From NCBI RefSeq assembly GCF_013410655.1, contig NZ_JACCFP010000001.1, positions 868,001 to 932,000 of the forward strand: 64,000 nucleotides of DNA. Reading direction: 5' to 3'. This stretch comes from Nocardioides thalensis (GTDB lineage Bacteria > Actinomycetota > Actinomycetes > Propionibacteriales > Nocardioidaceae). The translations under genes and the position numbers were made by a program. Shown here one piece after another: positions 15,968 to 26,864 of the stretch (position 1 is the stretch's first letter; each line of letters begins with the position of its first letter). Below the pieces are notes generated by a model. That model searched no databases and had not been told where the DNA came from. It saw only the letters and a list, made by a program, of their open reading frames with translations.

Positions 15968-17041
15968 GTGGCACTCACCATCGGCATCGTCGGTCTCCCC
16001 AACGCGGGCAAGTCGACGCTCTTCAACGCGCTGACCAAGAACGACGTGCTCGCGGCGAACTACCCGTTCGCCACCATCGAGCCGAACGTCGGCGTCGTGG
16101 GCGTCCCTGACGACCGGCTTCCCAAGCTCGCGGAGATCTTCGGGTCGGAGCGGATCCTGCCCGCCACCGTCGAGTTCGTCGACATCGCCGGCATCGTCCG
16201 GGGCGCATCGCAGGGCGAGGGATTGGGCAACAAGTTCCTCAGCCACATCCGCGAGTCGGCCGCGATCTGCCAGGTGACGCGCGTGTTCCGCGACGAGGAC
16301 GTCACCCACGTCGACGGGGAGGTCAACCCCGGCAACGACATCTCCACGATCCAGACCGAGCTGATCCTCGCCGACCTCGAGACCGTCGAGAAGGCGGTCG
16401 TGCGGCTGGAGAAGGAGGCGCGCAAGGTCAAGGGCCTCGCCGCCAACCTCGCCGCCGCCCAGGAGGCCAAGGCGGCGCTCGAGGCGGGTACGCCGATCAT
16501 CGCCACCTCGATCGACCGCTCGCTCCTCCGCGAGCTCTCGCTGCTGACGGCCAAGCCGTTCATCTACGTCTTCAACTGCGACGCCGACGAGCTCAGCGAC
16601 GAGGCGCTGAAGTCCCAGATGCGCGAGCTGGTCGCGCCCGCCGAGGCGATCTTCCTCGACGCGAAGTTCGAGGCCGAGCTGGTCGAGCTCGACGACGAGG
16701 AGGCCCGCGAGTTCCTCGCGGAGGCCGGCGTCACCGAGCCCGGCCTCGAGGTGCTGGCCCGGGTGGGCTTCGACACCCTCGGCCTCCAGACCTACCTGAC
16801 GGCGGGGCCCAAGGAGACGCGCGCCTGGACGATCCCCAAGGGCGCCACCGCGCCCGAGGCCGCCGGCGTCATCCACACCGACTTCCAGAAGGGCTTCATC
16901 AAGGCCGAGATCGTGTCGTACGACGACCTGGTCGCCGCCGGCGCGATGACCAAGGCCCGGGAGGCCGGCAAGGTCCGGATGGAGGGCAAGGACTACGTCA
17001 TGCAGGACGGCGACGTCGTCGAGTTCCGGTTCAACGTCTAG
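15968..17041 (+). CDS. ychF: Redox-regulated ATPase / Obg-family protein YchF
   Basis: 357 residues. P-loop GLPNAGKSTLFNAL, switch regions FATIEPNVG and DIAGIVRGASQGEGLGNKFL, a coiled-coil region near 150-190, and a C-terminal TGS domain (GAIHTDF-like: AGVIHTDFQKGFIKAEIV) with YVMQDGDVVEFRFNV at the end. YchF prefers ATP over GTP and associates with ribosomes. GTG 15968 is preceded by TAGACT (15954-15959) at 8 nt, consistent with a leaderless mRNA. In mycobacteria this gene follows ispH and a DUF6542-type gene; here 12.6 kb of other genes intervene. Confidence 0.96.
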   Translation: MALTIGIVGLPNAGKSTLFNALTKNDVLAANYPFATIEPNVGVVGVPDDRLPKLAEIFGSERILPATVEFVDIAGIVRGASQGEGLGNKFLSHIRESAAICQVTRVFRDEDVTHVDGEVNPGNDISTIQTELILADLETVEKAVVRLEKEARKVKGLAANLAAAQEAKAALEAGTPIIATSIDRSLLRELSLLTAKPFIYVFNCDADELSDEALKSQMRELVAPAEAIFLDAKFEAELVELDDEEAREFLAEAGVTEPGLEVLARVGFDTLGLQTYLTAGPKETRAWTIPKGATAPEAAGVIHTDFQKGFIKAEIVSYDDLVAAGAMTKAREAGKVRMEGKDYVMQDGDVVEFRFNV

Positions 17042-17050
17042 CGGGATGAA

Positions 17051-17854
17051 GTGAGCACGCCACCGAACCTCGTCCGGAGGGGCGAGGGAGTGCCCCTGAT
17101 CGCGATCCACGGCAACGGGGTCGACCACCGGTTGCTGCTCGCGCTCGACGACTGCCTGGCCGACACCGGTCGGTGGGAGCGGATCTACCTCGACCTCCCC
17201 GGATTCGGCGGTACGCCGCCGCTGGACGGGATCGGCGGACTACCGGAGCTCGCGGACTGGGTGGTCGGCACCGTCCGGGGCCTCGTCGGGTCGCGGTCGT
17301 TCGGGCTGCTCGCAAGCTCCCTCGGAGGCCTGCTCGCCCGCCACGTGATTGCCCAGCTCGGGAGCCAGGTGTTGGGCGCGGCACTCATCGCTCCGGTCGT
17401 CGACCCCGACGCCGCCCGGCGCAGGCGCCCCGCACAGGTGGTCGCGGAACGTGACGACGACCTGCTCCGCTCCCTACCGCCCGCCGATCGTGACGAGTTC
17501 ACCGGCGTCGCGGTGCGCCAGGTCGGGGCCTCGTGGGAGGCGTTCCGAAGGCACGCGCTGCCGGGCATCCGCGCCGCCGATCCGGACGCGATGGAGCGGC
17601 TGTCGCAGCGCTACTTCCTCACGCGTGCGCCCGAGTCGGGAGCTCCTCCGTTCGCAGGGCCGGTGCTGGTCGTCACCGGCCGGCAGGACCACATCGTCGG
17701 CTACGAGGACCAGTTCGACCTGCTCGCGCACTACCCCCGCGCGACGTACCTCGCCCTCGACAACGCCGGACACAACGTCCACCTCGAGCAGCCCGAGCAG
17801 GTCGAGGCCGCGTTGCGGGTGTGGTCGCGCGCCTGCGGCGATGCGCGTGCCTGA
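17051..17854 (+). CDS. Alpha/beta hydrolase
   Basis: 267 residues of alpha/beta-hydrolase fold: oxyanion region AIHGNGVDHRLLLAL, nucleophile elbow LLASSLGGLLAR, the acidic residue in VVTGRQDHIVGYEDQ and the catalytic His in LDNAGHNVHLEQPEQV. The substrate cannot be predicted. The start is GTG 17051, nine bases after ychF, so the two may be cotranscribed. The end overlaps the next gene by 14 nt. Confidence 0.85.
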   Translation: MSTPPNLVRRGEGVPLIAIHGNGVDHRLLLALDDCLADTGRWERIYLDLPGFGGTPPLDGIGGLPELADWVVGTVRGLVGSRSFGLLASSLGGLLARHVIAQLGSQVLGAALIAPVVDPDAARRRRPAQVVAERDDDLLRSLPPADRDEFTGVAVRQVGASWEAFRRHALPGIRAADPDAMERLSQRYFLTRAPESGAPPFAGPVLVVTGRQDHIVGYEDQFDLLAHYPRATYLALDNAGHNVHLEQPEQVEAALRVWSRACGDARA

Positions 17855-18284
17855 GATCCGCCCGCTCCGGCCCGAGGACGAGGCCGCGGTCTGGGAGCTG
17901 GCCCGCGACTTCGCGACCTCGTTCACGCCCGAGCGCCCGCGGTTCTCCGCGTCCTACGCTGCGCTGCTCACAGCCGAGGACTCGCTGGCGCTCGGTGCGG
18001 TCGAGCCCGGCGGCATCGTCGGCTACCTGGTCGCGCACCTCCACCAGACCCTGTTCGCCAACGCCCCGGTCGTGTGGGTCGAGGAGCTGATGGTGCAGGA
18101 GAGCGTCCGCGGCCGCGGCGTCGGCCGGGCGCTCATGTCGGCGGCAGAGGGCCGGGCCGCGGCCGAGGGGGCGGCGTACGTCGCGCTCGCGACCCGGCGA
18201 GCCGGCCCGTTCTACGAGAGGCTCGGCTTCGACGAGTCCGCGGTCTTCTACCGCAAGCTGCTCGCACCCGAGCCGGGATCGTGA
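17841..18284 (+). CDS. GNAT-family N-acetyltransferase
   Basis: 147 residues, one acetyltransferase domain. The acetyl-CoA pyrophosphate loop is visible as VRGRGVGRALM, preceded by VWVEELMVQ (beta4) and followed by GPFYERLGFDESAVFYRK near the C-terminus. ATG 17841 gives a 14-nt overlap with the hydrolase gene; GTG 17847 is an alternative. Acceptor unknown. Confidence 0.85.
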   Translation: MRVPEIRPLRPEDEAAVWELARDFATSFTPERPRFSASYAALLTAEDSLALGAVEPGGIVGYLVAHLHQTLFANAPVVWVEELMVQESVRGRGVGRALMSAAEGRAAAEGAAYVALATRRAGPFYERLGFDESAVFYRKLLAPEPGS

Positions 18285-18475
18285 CCGGAGCCGCGTGTTA
18301 GCGTGACCGGCGTGGCGGCCCGACCCGCCACCCGCTGCGCTCCCAGGCGACCGATCGCCTGAATCATTGCGGAGAGGCCTGAATCGTCAGGACATGTCCG
18401 GATGGGGTGCTGCGCCTACGGGCGCACCAACTCATGGTGCCGGCATCGACGCCGGCTGACGAAAGGACATCGGTC

Positions 18476-18826
18476 GTGACCAAGGACGACAAGAACCTCC
18501 AGCAGGTCCTCGACAAGATCGCCGGGATGGACGAGCCCGCGCGCCGGGTCATGCAGCGCATGCACGAGGTGATCGTCGCTGCCGCACCCGAGCTCAAGCC
18601 GCGCATCTGGTACGGCATGCCGGGCTATGCCCTGTCGGCGAGCAGCCCGGTCCTCGTGTTCTTCCGGCACGACGAGCGGATGAGCCTCGGCGTGAGCGAG
18701 AAGGCCGCGTTCACGCCGGCCGGGGGCGAGGACGGGCTCCTGATGCCCGCAGCCTGGTACTTCGAGGAGCTCGACGACGTGACCGAGAAGCGGGTCGCCG
18801 AGATCGTGCGCGCCGCTATCGGCTGA
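18476..18826 (+). CDS. DUF1801 (YdhG-like) protein
   Basis: 116 residues. KPRIWYGMPGYAL and VFFRHDERMSLGVSE are characteristic of the DUF1801 / YdhG fold, sometimes labelled an iron chaperone by analogy with frataxin; a biochemical role is not established. GTG 18476 is chosen because AAAGGA (18462-18467) is 8 nt upstream; the frame is open further up. The 190 bp before it hold no gene that I can support, only a direct repeat gcctgaatc at 18358 and 18377. Confidence 0.75.
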   Translation: MTKDDKNLQQVLDKIAGMDEPARRVMQRMHEVIVAAAPELKPRIWYGMPGYALSASSPVLVFFRHDERMSLGVSEKAAFTPAGGEDGLLMPAAWYFEELDDVTEKRVAEIVRAAIG

Positions 18827-18856
18827 CCGGGTCGGTCCGGGCGGCCCGAGGAACGC

Positions 18857-19354
18857 TCAGGCCCGCCCGGACCTCCGGAGGTATGACGCCTCGTGCAGCG
18901 CGCGGATCTCGTCGACCAGGTCCGGCGCCGGGCCGGCGACCTCGATGCCGGGGACGACGTCGCGCAGCGACAGCGGGGCGAGTGGCGAGGGCGGCAGTCC
19001 CCACCCGTCGCGCCACTCGGTGAGCTGCGCGCTCGACGCGACGTAGGCGACGCGTCCGACGCCGGCCCAGCCCTGCGCCGCCGCACACATCGGGCAGTGC
19101 TCGCCGGAGGTGTAGATCGTCGCGCCGGCGCGGTCCTCGGCGGTCAGGTTGAGGGCGGCCCAGCGTGCGAGGGCGAGCTCGGGGTGGGCGGTGGGGTCGC
19201 CGGTCGAGGTCTCGCGGTTGCGGTCCTCGGCGACGACGGCCCCGCCGCTGTCCACCAGGACCGAACCGAACGGATCGTCCCCGGCCTCCAGCGCCTCGGC
19301 GGCGAGCTCCACGCAGCGGCGGAGGTGCGGCAGGTCGTTCTCGGTGGGCTCCAC
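18857..19354 (-). CDS. Nucleoside/nucleobase deaminase family protein
   Basis: 165 residues, cytidine-deaminase-like fold. Zinc ligands are His57 in TAHPEL and Cys87/Cys90 in EHCPMC, with Glu59 as proton shuttle. The usual H-A-E is H-P-E and the usual P-C-x-x-C is H-C-x-x-C, so the active site departs slightly from guanine or cytosine deaminases. GTG 19352-19354 is chosen over a longer frame because TAGTGT (19362-19367, minus strand) lies 7 nt upstream. A clearer guanine deaminase is at 26865. Substrate uncertain. Confidence 0.82.
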   Translation of the reverse strand: MEPTENDLPHLRRCVELAAEALEAGDDPFGSVLVDSGGAVVAEDRNRETSTGDPTAHPELALARWAALNLTAEDRAGATIYTSGEHCPMCAAAQGWAGVGRVAYVASSAQLTEWRDGWGLPPSPLAPLSLRDVVPGIEVAGPAPDLVDEIRALHEASYLRRSGRA

Positions 19355-19424
19355 GCGCACGACACTAGCCACCGGGCTCCGCCGCCCGGGCGTCGGCGAG
19401 CCGGCAGCGCCGTACGATCGAGCC

Positions 19425-19880
19425 ATGCCCGTCGTCCCGCCGCCGCTGTACGCCGTCGCCGGCGGCATCGCCCAGCACCTCCTCGCGCCGGAGAAGGACG
19501 CCGGCGCGCTGCGGAAGGCCGCGGCAGGCGCAGTCGCAGCGGGCTCGGTCGCCCTCCTCGCCGGCGCCGACCTCGCCTTCATCAAGCACAAGACAACCGT
19601 CAACCCGCTCGAGCCCGACAGGGCGACGGCGCTGGTCGACGGCGGGCCGTTCCGTCTCACGCGCAACCCGATGTACGTCGGCATGGCGGGCCTGCTCGCC
19701 GCGCACGCGATCCACCGGGGCGGGTGGCTGACACCGCTGCCGGTCGCCGCGTTCGTGGCGGTCATCGACCGCACGCAGATCCCCGCGGAGGAGGCGGCGA
19801 TGCGCGCCAACTTCGGCGCGGCGTACGACGACTACCGCGCCGCCGTGCCGCGCTGGCTCAGGCTGCCCGGGCTCGGCTGA
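19425..19880 (+). CDS. Isoprenylcysteine carboxylmethyltransferase-like membrane protein
   Basis: 151 residues with three or four membrane segments. [20 protein letters not shown] and the C-terminal [24 protein letters not shown] match the PEMT/ICMT-like (phospholipid methyltransferase) domain, which binds S-adenosylmethionine at the membrane. The bacterial substrate is unknown. TACGAT at 19413-19418 is 6 nt before the ATG, and 14 of 15 bases of TACGAT..ATG are shared with rnhA further on. Confidence 0.82.
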   Translation: MPVVPPPLYAVAGGIAQHLLAPEKDAGALRKAAAGAVAAGSVALLAGADLAFIKHKTTVNPLEPDRATALVDGGPFRLTRNPMYVGMAGLLAAHAIHRGGWLTPLPVAAFVAVIDRTQIPAEEAAMRANFGAAYDDYRAAVPRWLRLPGLG

Positions 19881-19945
19881 TCCCGCTCCGATCGCGGCGC
19901 ACCGAACGGTTGCGGCGCGGCCCCGGCGGGAGTTGAGTTGTCGTC

Positions 19946-20404
19946 ATGGAGAACGAGCAGCGGATCGTGTCCGCCAGCGGCGTCGTCGCCGCTCCCGCAG
20001 CCGAGGTGTTCGAGCAGATCGCGGACCCCGCGCTGCAGCCGGCGTGGGACGGAAACGACAACCTCGACCACGCCGAGCCGGGCCAGCGGGTCACGGCCGT
20101 CGGCGACGTGTTCGTGATGACCAACTCCGGCGGCAACGTGCGCGACAACCACGTCGTGGAGTTCGAGGAGGGCCGGCGCATCGCGTGGCTGCCCTCGCCG
20201 CAGGACGCCGACCCGCCGGGCCACCTGTGGCGCTGGGAGCTCGAGCCCGTGGACGAGACGACCACGCGCGTGACGCACACCTACGACTGGACCAACCTGC
20301 GCGACGAGACGCGGCTGGATCGCGCGCGGCGTACCACCGCCGACCGGCTCCAGGCCTCGGTCGACCGGCTCGCCGCGCGCGTCGAGGAGCTCAACGCGGG
20401 CTGA
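19946..20404 (+). CDS. SRPBCC-family protein
   Basis: 152 residues forming a START/Bet v1-like hydrophobic-ligand fold: N-terminal [33 protein letters not shown] segment, a central beta sheet ([29 protein letters not shown]) and a long C-terminal helix. Such polyketide-cyclase-like proteins bind lipids or aromatic ligands, but no ligand can be assigned. Its 3' end overlaps the convergent second SRPBCC gene by 14 nt. Confidence 0.82.
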   Translation: MENEQRIVSASGVVAAPAAEVFEQIADPALQPAWDGNDNLDHAEPGQRVTAVGDVFVMTNSGGNVRDNHVVEFEEGRRIAWLPSPQDADPPGHLWRWELEPVDETTTRVTHTYDWTNLRDETRLDRARRTTADRLQASVDRLAARVEELNAG

Positions 20405-20873
20405 CGCCCGCCGCCGCCTCGGCCTCGGCCTTGAGCCGGGCGAGCGTCTCGGTCATGCCGTCACGCAGCACGCCCGTGAACGCCTCCTGGCCGCCGAGGA
20501 AGCCCTCGGTGAGGTCGCGGGAGAGGTCGGAGATGCCGTCGGGCGCGTGCCGGCGCTGGTGCACGCGGGTGCCGGCCGGCGTGGGCTCGAGGGTGAAGCT
20601 CCACACCGCCCAGTTCTCCTCGATCCGGAATTCGAGCTCGCGTCCGGGCTCGTACCGGACGATCTCGGCGTGCGTCACCCACTGCATCTCGCCCTGCTGG
20701 TTGAGGTTGGTGAACCGGGTCCCGAGCGCGATCCCGCCGTCCCCCTTGATGCGGGTCGACACCACCTGCGGGCTCCAGTCGGCCATCCGGGCGAGGTCGC
20801 TGACCAGCGCCCACACCTGCTCGGCGGGTGCGTCGATCTCGACGCTGACGTCGATGTCCGGGACCTCGTTCAC
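20391..20873 (-). CDS. SRPBCC-family protein
   Basis: 160 residues, polyketide cyclase/dehydrase-like: [27 protein letters not shown] at the N-terminus, then beta strands ending in [18 protein letters not shown] and a C-terminal helix. Related in fold to, but not obviously duplicated from, the convergent neighbour. GTG 20871-20873 is preceded by GGGGAGG, and TAGATT lies at 20884-20889 on the minus strand. Ligand unknown. Confidence 0.8.
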   Translation of the reverse strand: MNEVPDIDVSVEIDAPAEQVWALVSDLARMADWSPQVVSTRIKGDGGIALGTRFTNLNQQGEMQWVTHAEIVRYEPGRELEFRIEENWAVWSFTLEPTPAGTRVHQRRHAPDGISDLSRDLTEGFLGGQEAFTGVLRDGMTETLARLKAEAEAAAGVSPR

Positions 20874-20982
20874 GGGCCTCCCCAATCTATGCGTTCGATC
20901 GGTCGTATTGCTTGATGCGACCGACCCTAGCGCCGCGCGCGGCGGCGCGGAAGGGGCGGAAGCGGCGTCGTACGATCGCGCC

Positions 20983-21438
20983 ATGCCGTCGCCCGTCGTG
21001 ATCCACACCGACGGCGGCTGTACGCCGAACCCGGGGCCCGGCGGGTGGGGAGCCGTGCTGCGGTACGGCGACCACGTCCTCGAGCTGTGCGGCGGCGAGG
21101 CGGAGTCGACGACGAACAACCGGATGGAGCTGACCGCGCCGATCATGGCGATGGAGACGCTCACCCGGCCGTGCGTCGTGCAGATCCACACCGACAGCAC
21201 CTACGTGCGCAACGGCATCACGAAGTGGGTCGCCGGGTGGCAGCGCAACGGCTGGCGGACCGCGGCCAAGCAGCCGGTCAAGAACGTCGACCTCTGGCAG
21301 CGGCTCAGCGCCGCGTGCGCGCAGCACCAGGTGGAGTGGTTCTGGGTGAAGGGTCACGCCGGCGTGGCCGACAACGAGCTCGCCGACCAGCTCGCCACCC
21401 GCGGCATGCGCGAGGCGATGGGCCTCACTCCCGCCTGA
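20983..21438 (+). CDS. rnhA: Ribonuclease HI
   Basis: Removes RNA from RNA-DNA hybrids. 151 residues, with all active-site residues at nearly the positions known in E. coli: Asp10 ([10 protein letters not shown]), Glu49 (NNRMEL), Asp71 (HTDSTYV), His125 (WVKGHAG) and Asp135 (NELADQLA). The basic handle [16 protein letters not shown] is present. The ATG is 6 nt after TACGAT (20971-20976), so the mRNA is probably leaderless. Confidence 0.96.
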   Translation: MPSPVVIHTDGGCTPNPGPGGWGAVLRYGDHVLELCGGEAESTTNNRMELTAPIMAMETLTRPCVVQIHTDSTYVRNGITKWVAGWQRNGWRTAAKQPVKNVDLWQRLSAACAQHQVEWFWVKGHAGVADNELADQLATRGMREAMGLTPA

Positions 21439-21482
21439 CTTTTCAGGTCTCATCCGCGGCGTCGCGGCCGTAGGGTTGCGGG

Positions 21483-22915
21483 ATGGAGAACGGGAGTGGC
21501 AGCGGGCTCCCCGATGCCTGGGTCAACGGCGAGCTGCGGTCGCTCGACACGGCGCGGCCGGAGACCACCGCGCTCGACTGGCTGCGCGGGCTCGGGCTGA
21601 CCGGAGCCAAGGAGGGCTGCGCGGAGGGGGAGTGCGGCGCGTGCTCGGTGCTCGTCGCCCGGCCCGGCGTCGACGCCGAGACCGAGTGGACGGCGATCAA
21701 CTCCTGCCTGCTGCCGGCCGCGACCCTCGCCGGCCAGGACGTCGTGACCGCCGAGGGGCTGGGCGCGCCCGACGCCCTGCACCCGGTGCAGCGCGAGATG
21801 GCGGTCCGCGGCGGCTCCCAGTGCGGCTACTGCACCCCTGGCTTCGTGTGCTCGATGGCGGCGGAGTACTACCGGCCCGGCCGTCGGGCTGGCGAGTTCG
21901 ACCGGCACGCGCTGAGCGGCAACCTCTGCCGCTGCACGGGCTACCGCCCGATCGTCGAGGCCGCGGCGGCGCTGGGCACGCCCGACGGCGACGACGCCCT
22001 CGCGACCCGCACCGCCGTCGCGCCGCCGGCGGCCGCTCCCGTGCGGACCGCCGGATTCGCGCGGCCCGGCAACCTCGCCGAGGCGCTCGACCTGCTCGCC
22101 GAGCCCGGCGCTGTCGCGGTCGCCGGGTCGACCGACCTCGGGGTCGAGGCCAACCTGCGCGGCGACCGGCCGGCGCTCCGCGTCGCGATCGACCGGCTGC
22201 CGGAGCTGCGGGAGGTCTCCCGGACCGGGACGTACGTCGAGCTCGGCGCCGCCGTGACGCTGAGCGAGCTCGAGCGCCGGCTCGCGGGCGCCGTACCGCT
22301 TCTGGACGAGGTGTTCCCGCAGTTCGCGTCGCGCCTGATCCGCAACGGCGCCACGATCGGCGGCAACCTCGGCACCGCCTCGCCGATCGGCGACCTGGCG
22401 CCCGCGCTGCTCGCGCTGCAGGCGGACGTGGTCCTCGCCTCGGCGGCGGGGGAGCGGGTGGTGCCGCTCAAGGGCTACTTCACCGGCTACCGCCAGACCG
22501 GGCGCGCGGCCGACGAGCTGATCCGGGCGGTGCGGATCCCGCTGCCGCTCGCGCAGCTCACGGCGTTCCACAAGATCGCCAAGCGGCGCTTCGACGACAT
22601 CTCGTCGGTGGCCGTCGCGTTCGCGCTCGACGTGGCCGACGGCCGGGTCCGCCGTGCCGTGATCGGGCTCGGCGGGGTCGCAGCGACGCCGATCCGCGCG
22701 ACCGAGGCGGAGCGGCTGCTCACGCGCAACCGGTGGGAGGCCGACGTGGTGGCGGAGGCCGCGGCGGTCCTGGGGCGCGCCGGCACGCCGCTCGACGACC
22801 ACCGCGCCAGCGCGGGCTACCGCGCCGCGATGCTGGAGCAGTCTCTGGTGCGCCTGTATGAGGGTTTCGAGGCTCGGCCGCAGGCGGCCTCGCACCTCAA
22901 CCGCCGGGAGGAACC

Positions 22916-22919
<4 letters not shown>
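21483..22919 (+). CDS. xdhA: Xanthine dehydrogenase, fused 2Fe-2S and FAD subunit
   Basis: 478 residues. Residues 1-160 are the ferredoxin part with Cys46, Cys51, Cys54 and Cys75 for one 2Fe-2S cluster and Cys114, Cys117, Cys149 and Cys151 for the second (QCGYCTPG, LCRCTGY). Residues about 180-455 are the FAD domain (AGSTDLGVEANLR, RNGATIGGNLGTASPIGD). Oxidises hypoxanthine and xanthine to urate with XdhB. TAGGGT (21471-21476) is 6 nt before the ATG. The last residues (460-475, GFEARPQAASHLNRR) are the translation of a family A repeat and not part of the normal protein. Confidence 0.93.
22860..22907 (+). repeat. Family A palindromic repeat, copy A2, forming the 3' end of xdhA
   Basis: Starts gagggtttcgaggctcgg and ends cctcaaccgccgg; centre ggccgc ag gcggcc is a perfect hairpin. 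It is translated in a different frame from copy A1, and the XdhA stop and XdhB start follow within 12 nt. Confidence 0.88.
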
Positions 22920-25203
<2,284 letters not shown>

Positions 25204-25207
<4 letters not shown>

Positions 25208-26007
25208 CCGACTGGCTGCGCGCGCTCCAGGACTGCCGTGAGCGGCGGGTGCCCGCGGTGCTCGTCACCGTGACCGGCGTGCGCGGCCACGCGCCGCGTG
25301 ACGCCGGCGCGAAGATGGTCGTCACCGAGGACGCGGTGGTCGGCAGCGTCGGCGGCGGCAACCTCGAGGAGCTGGCCGTACGGCGCGCCCGGGACCTCCT
25401 CGTCGACGGGGCGACGGCGCCGGAGCAGCTCACGCAGGCGCTGTCGGACAGGACTCCGGCCGAGCACGGCGTGCAGTGCTGCGGCGGCGAGGTGACGCTG
25501 CTGCTCGAGTCGTTCGGCGTGCGGCCTGCCGTGGCGGTGTTCGGGATGGGGCACGTCGGCTACGAGATCGCGCTGCTGCTGAGCCGCCACGAGCTGGAGC
25601 TCCACCTCGTGGACTCGCGCGCCGAGCAGCTCGGCGCCGACCGGCTGGACGTGCTGCGCACCGGCCCCGCCGACGTGCACGTGCACGAGGTGCCGGTGCT
25701 GCCGGAGCTCGTGGTCGCCGACCTGCCCGTCGGCACGCACGTCCTGGTGCTCACCCACGACCACGCCGAGGATCTGGCCGTGCTCGACGCGCTCCTGCGG
25801 TCCGGCGTACCCGCCAGCATCGGGCTGATCGGCTCCACCGCGAAGTGGGCCCGCTTCCGCGGCAAGCTCGCCGACCTCGGGCACGCTGCTGAGGCGATCG
25901 ACCGGGTGCGCACGCCGATCGGCGCCCCGGGCTCGAAGGCACCGGCCGCGATCGCCCTGGCCGCCGTCACCGAGCTGCTGGAGCTCGCGCGCACACGCGT
26001 GGGGTAG
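25204..26007 (+). CDS. xdhC: Xanthine dehydrogenase accessory protein
   Basis: 267 residues; binds and protects the molybdenum cofactor during sulfuration and inserts it into XdhB. An N-terminal XdhC/CoxI region (VTGVRGHAPRDAGAKMVV, GSVGGGNLEE, CCGGEVTLL) is followed by a Rossmann-like domain (VAVFGMGHVGYEIALLL, TPIGAPGSKAPAAIALA). ATG 25204 overlaps the xdhB stop (ATGA), so xdhABC is one coupled operon. A hairpin at 25998-26024 ends it. Confidence 0.93.
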
Positions 26008-26024
26008 CTCAGTGTTATCCCACG
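25998..26024. terminator. Hairpin between convergent xdhC and the GGCT-like gene
   Basis: Arms cgtggggta (25998-26006) and tatcccacg (26016-26024): eight Watson-Crick pairs plus one G-U, loop of 9 nt. It overlaps both stop codons and could terminate in both directions. Confidence 0.6.
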
Positions 26025-26629
26025 TCTCGCCGCGCGCCCGTCCCGGCCGACGCGGCGGCGGCGGAGAGGTAGGCGTCGATCCGCTCGTCGCTCCAGTCGC
26101 GGGACTCGCGCAGGCCCTGCGCCAGCATCGCGCGGTACGGCGCACTGGGCTCGGTGTGGGGCACGGCGTCGTAGCCGTGCGGGGCGGTGAACGTGAGGAT
26201 CGGCAGGCCGTCGTGGCGGCCGACCTCGATCAGCGTCTCGTAGTGCCCCGGGCCCGCTTCGTGCCGGCCGGTCTCCAGCCCGCCGACGATGACCTCCTCG
26301 ATCGGGTCGCCGGGCTCGGGGAGCCGGTGCATCTCCTGGGCCGCGATGTCGGCGAACTGGCCGGTCGTGATCCGGTAGGCGCGGGCCGCCGTCGGCCCGG
26401 GCTCGTCGTGGTCGTAGAACGCGACGCCGCCGCCCCACGTCGGAGACGCGCCGGCGAAGTAGAGGCGCCCCGGCAGTTCGAGCGTGATGTCGTCGACCGG
26501 CTCCTCGGGCGTGCGGGAGCCGACGTACGAGCGGCGTGCGCCCTCCGGCCGGCCTCCGAGGAGGTAGGCGAGGAGGCGGTCACGGCACATGTTCGAGCCG
26601 TAGGAGGCGTACCAGACTTCGTGTCCCAT
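26015..26629 (-). CDS. Gamma-glutamylcyclotransferase-fold protein
   Basis: 204 residues. The N-terminal WYASYGSNM carries the YGSN loop that marks the GGCT/AIG2-like fold, and YVGSRTPEEPVDDI, LYFAGASPTWGGGVAFYD and AYRITTGQFADI fit a cyclotransferase or related acyl-transfer enzyme. Relatives in actinobacterial genomes are often misnamed histone deacetylases. ATG 26627-26629 is chosen because GGAGAGGG directly precedes it; an earlier in-frame ATG is at 26647. Substrate unknown. Confidence 0.7.
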   Translation of the reverse strand: MGHEVWYASYGSNMCRDRLLAYLLGGRPEGARRSYVGSRTPEEPVDDITLELPGRLYFAGASPTWGGGVAFYDHDEPGPTAARAYRITTGQFADIAAQEMHRLPEPGDPIEEVIVGGLETGRHEAGPGHYETLIEVGRHDGLPILTFTAPHGYDAVPHTEPSAPYRAMLAQGLRESRDWSDERIDAYLSAAAASAGTGARRDVG

Positions 26630-26710
26630 CCCTCTCCATGATGACAAGGGACGAAGTCAGACGCACATCGAGCAACCATTGCGGCTTGGGGAGCGTCTAA
26701 CTGGGTACTG

Positions 26711-26735
26711 GCGCTGCACCGGCGCGGTGCTGCGC
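26711..26735 (+). promoter_or_regulatory. Leader hairpin before the 29-codon ORF
   Basis: gcgc-t-gcaccg / cggtgc-t-gcgc with a 3-nt loop: ten base pairs and one T-T mismatch, ending five bases before a strong ribosome binding site. It could protect an mRNA end or control translation of the small ORF. Confidence 0.4.
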
Positions 26736-26753
26736 CGCGAGAGGAGCATCACG

Positions 26754-26843
26754 ATGAGCGGTCATGTGGCTTTGGGGACGGATCTGCGGGAGCAGATCCT
26801 CGGCTTCATCTACCGGCTCAAGCTCCTGATCGCCCGCAGCTGA
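26754..26843 (+). CDS. Possible 29-residue amphipathic peptide
   Basis: ATG 26754 to TGA 26841-26843 encodes a peptide whose second half, REQILGFIYRLKLLIARS, would make a cationic amphipathic helix. It stands alone in a 216-bp gap between two minus-strand genes and has one of the best ribosome binding sites in the window (GAGAGGAG, 26740-26747, 6 nt before ATG), preceded by a hairpin. No homologue is recognised. It could be a small membrane-active peptide, a leader peptide or a chance ORF. Confidence 0.45.
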   Translation: MSGHVALGTDLREQILGFIYRLKLLIARS

Positions 26844-26864
26844 CGCCCTCGCTCACGCGCAGGT

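Noticed and set aside
26001..26024. tRNA-like beginning ggggtagctcagtg
   Set aside because: It resembles the 5' part of a tRNA, but the rest of a cloverleaf does not follow. The bases are the last codons and stop of xdhC plus a terminator-like hairpin.
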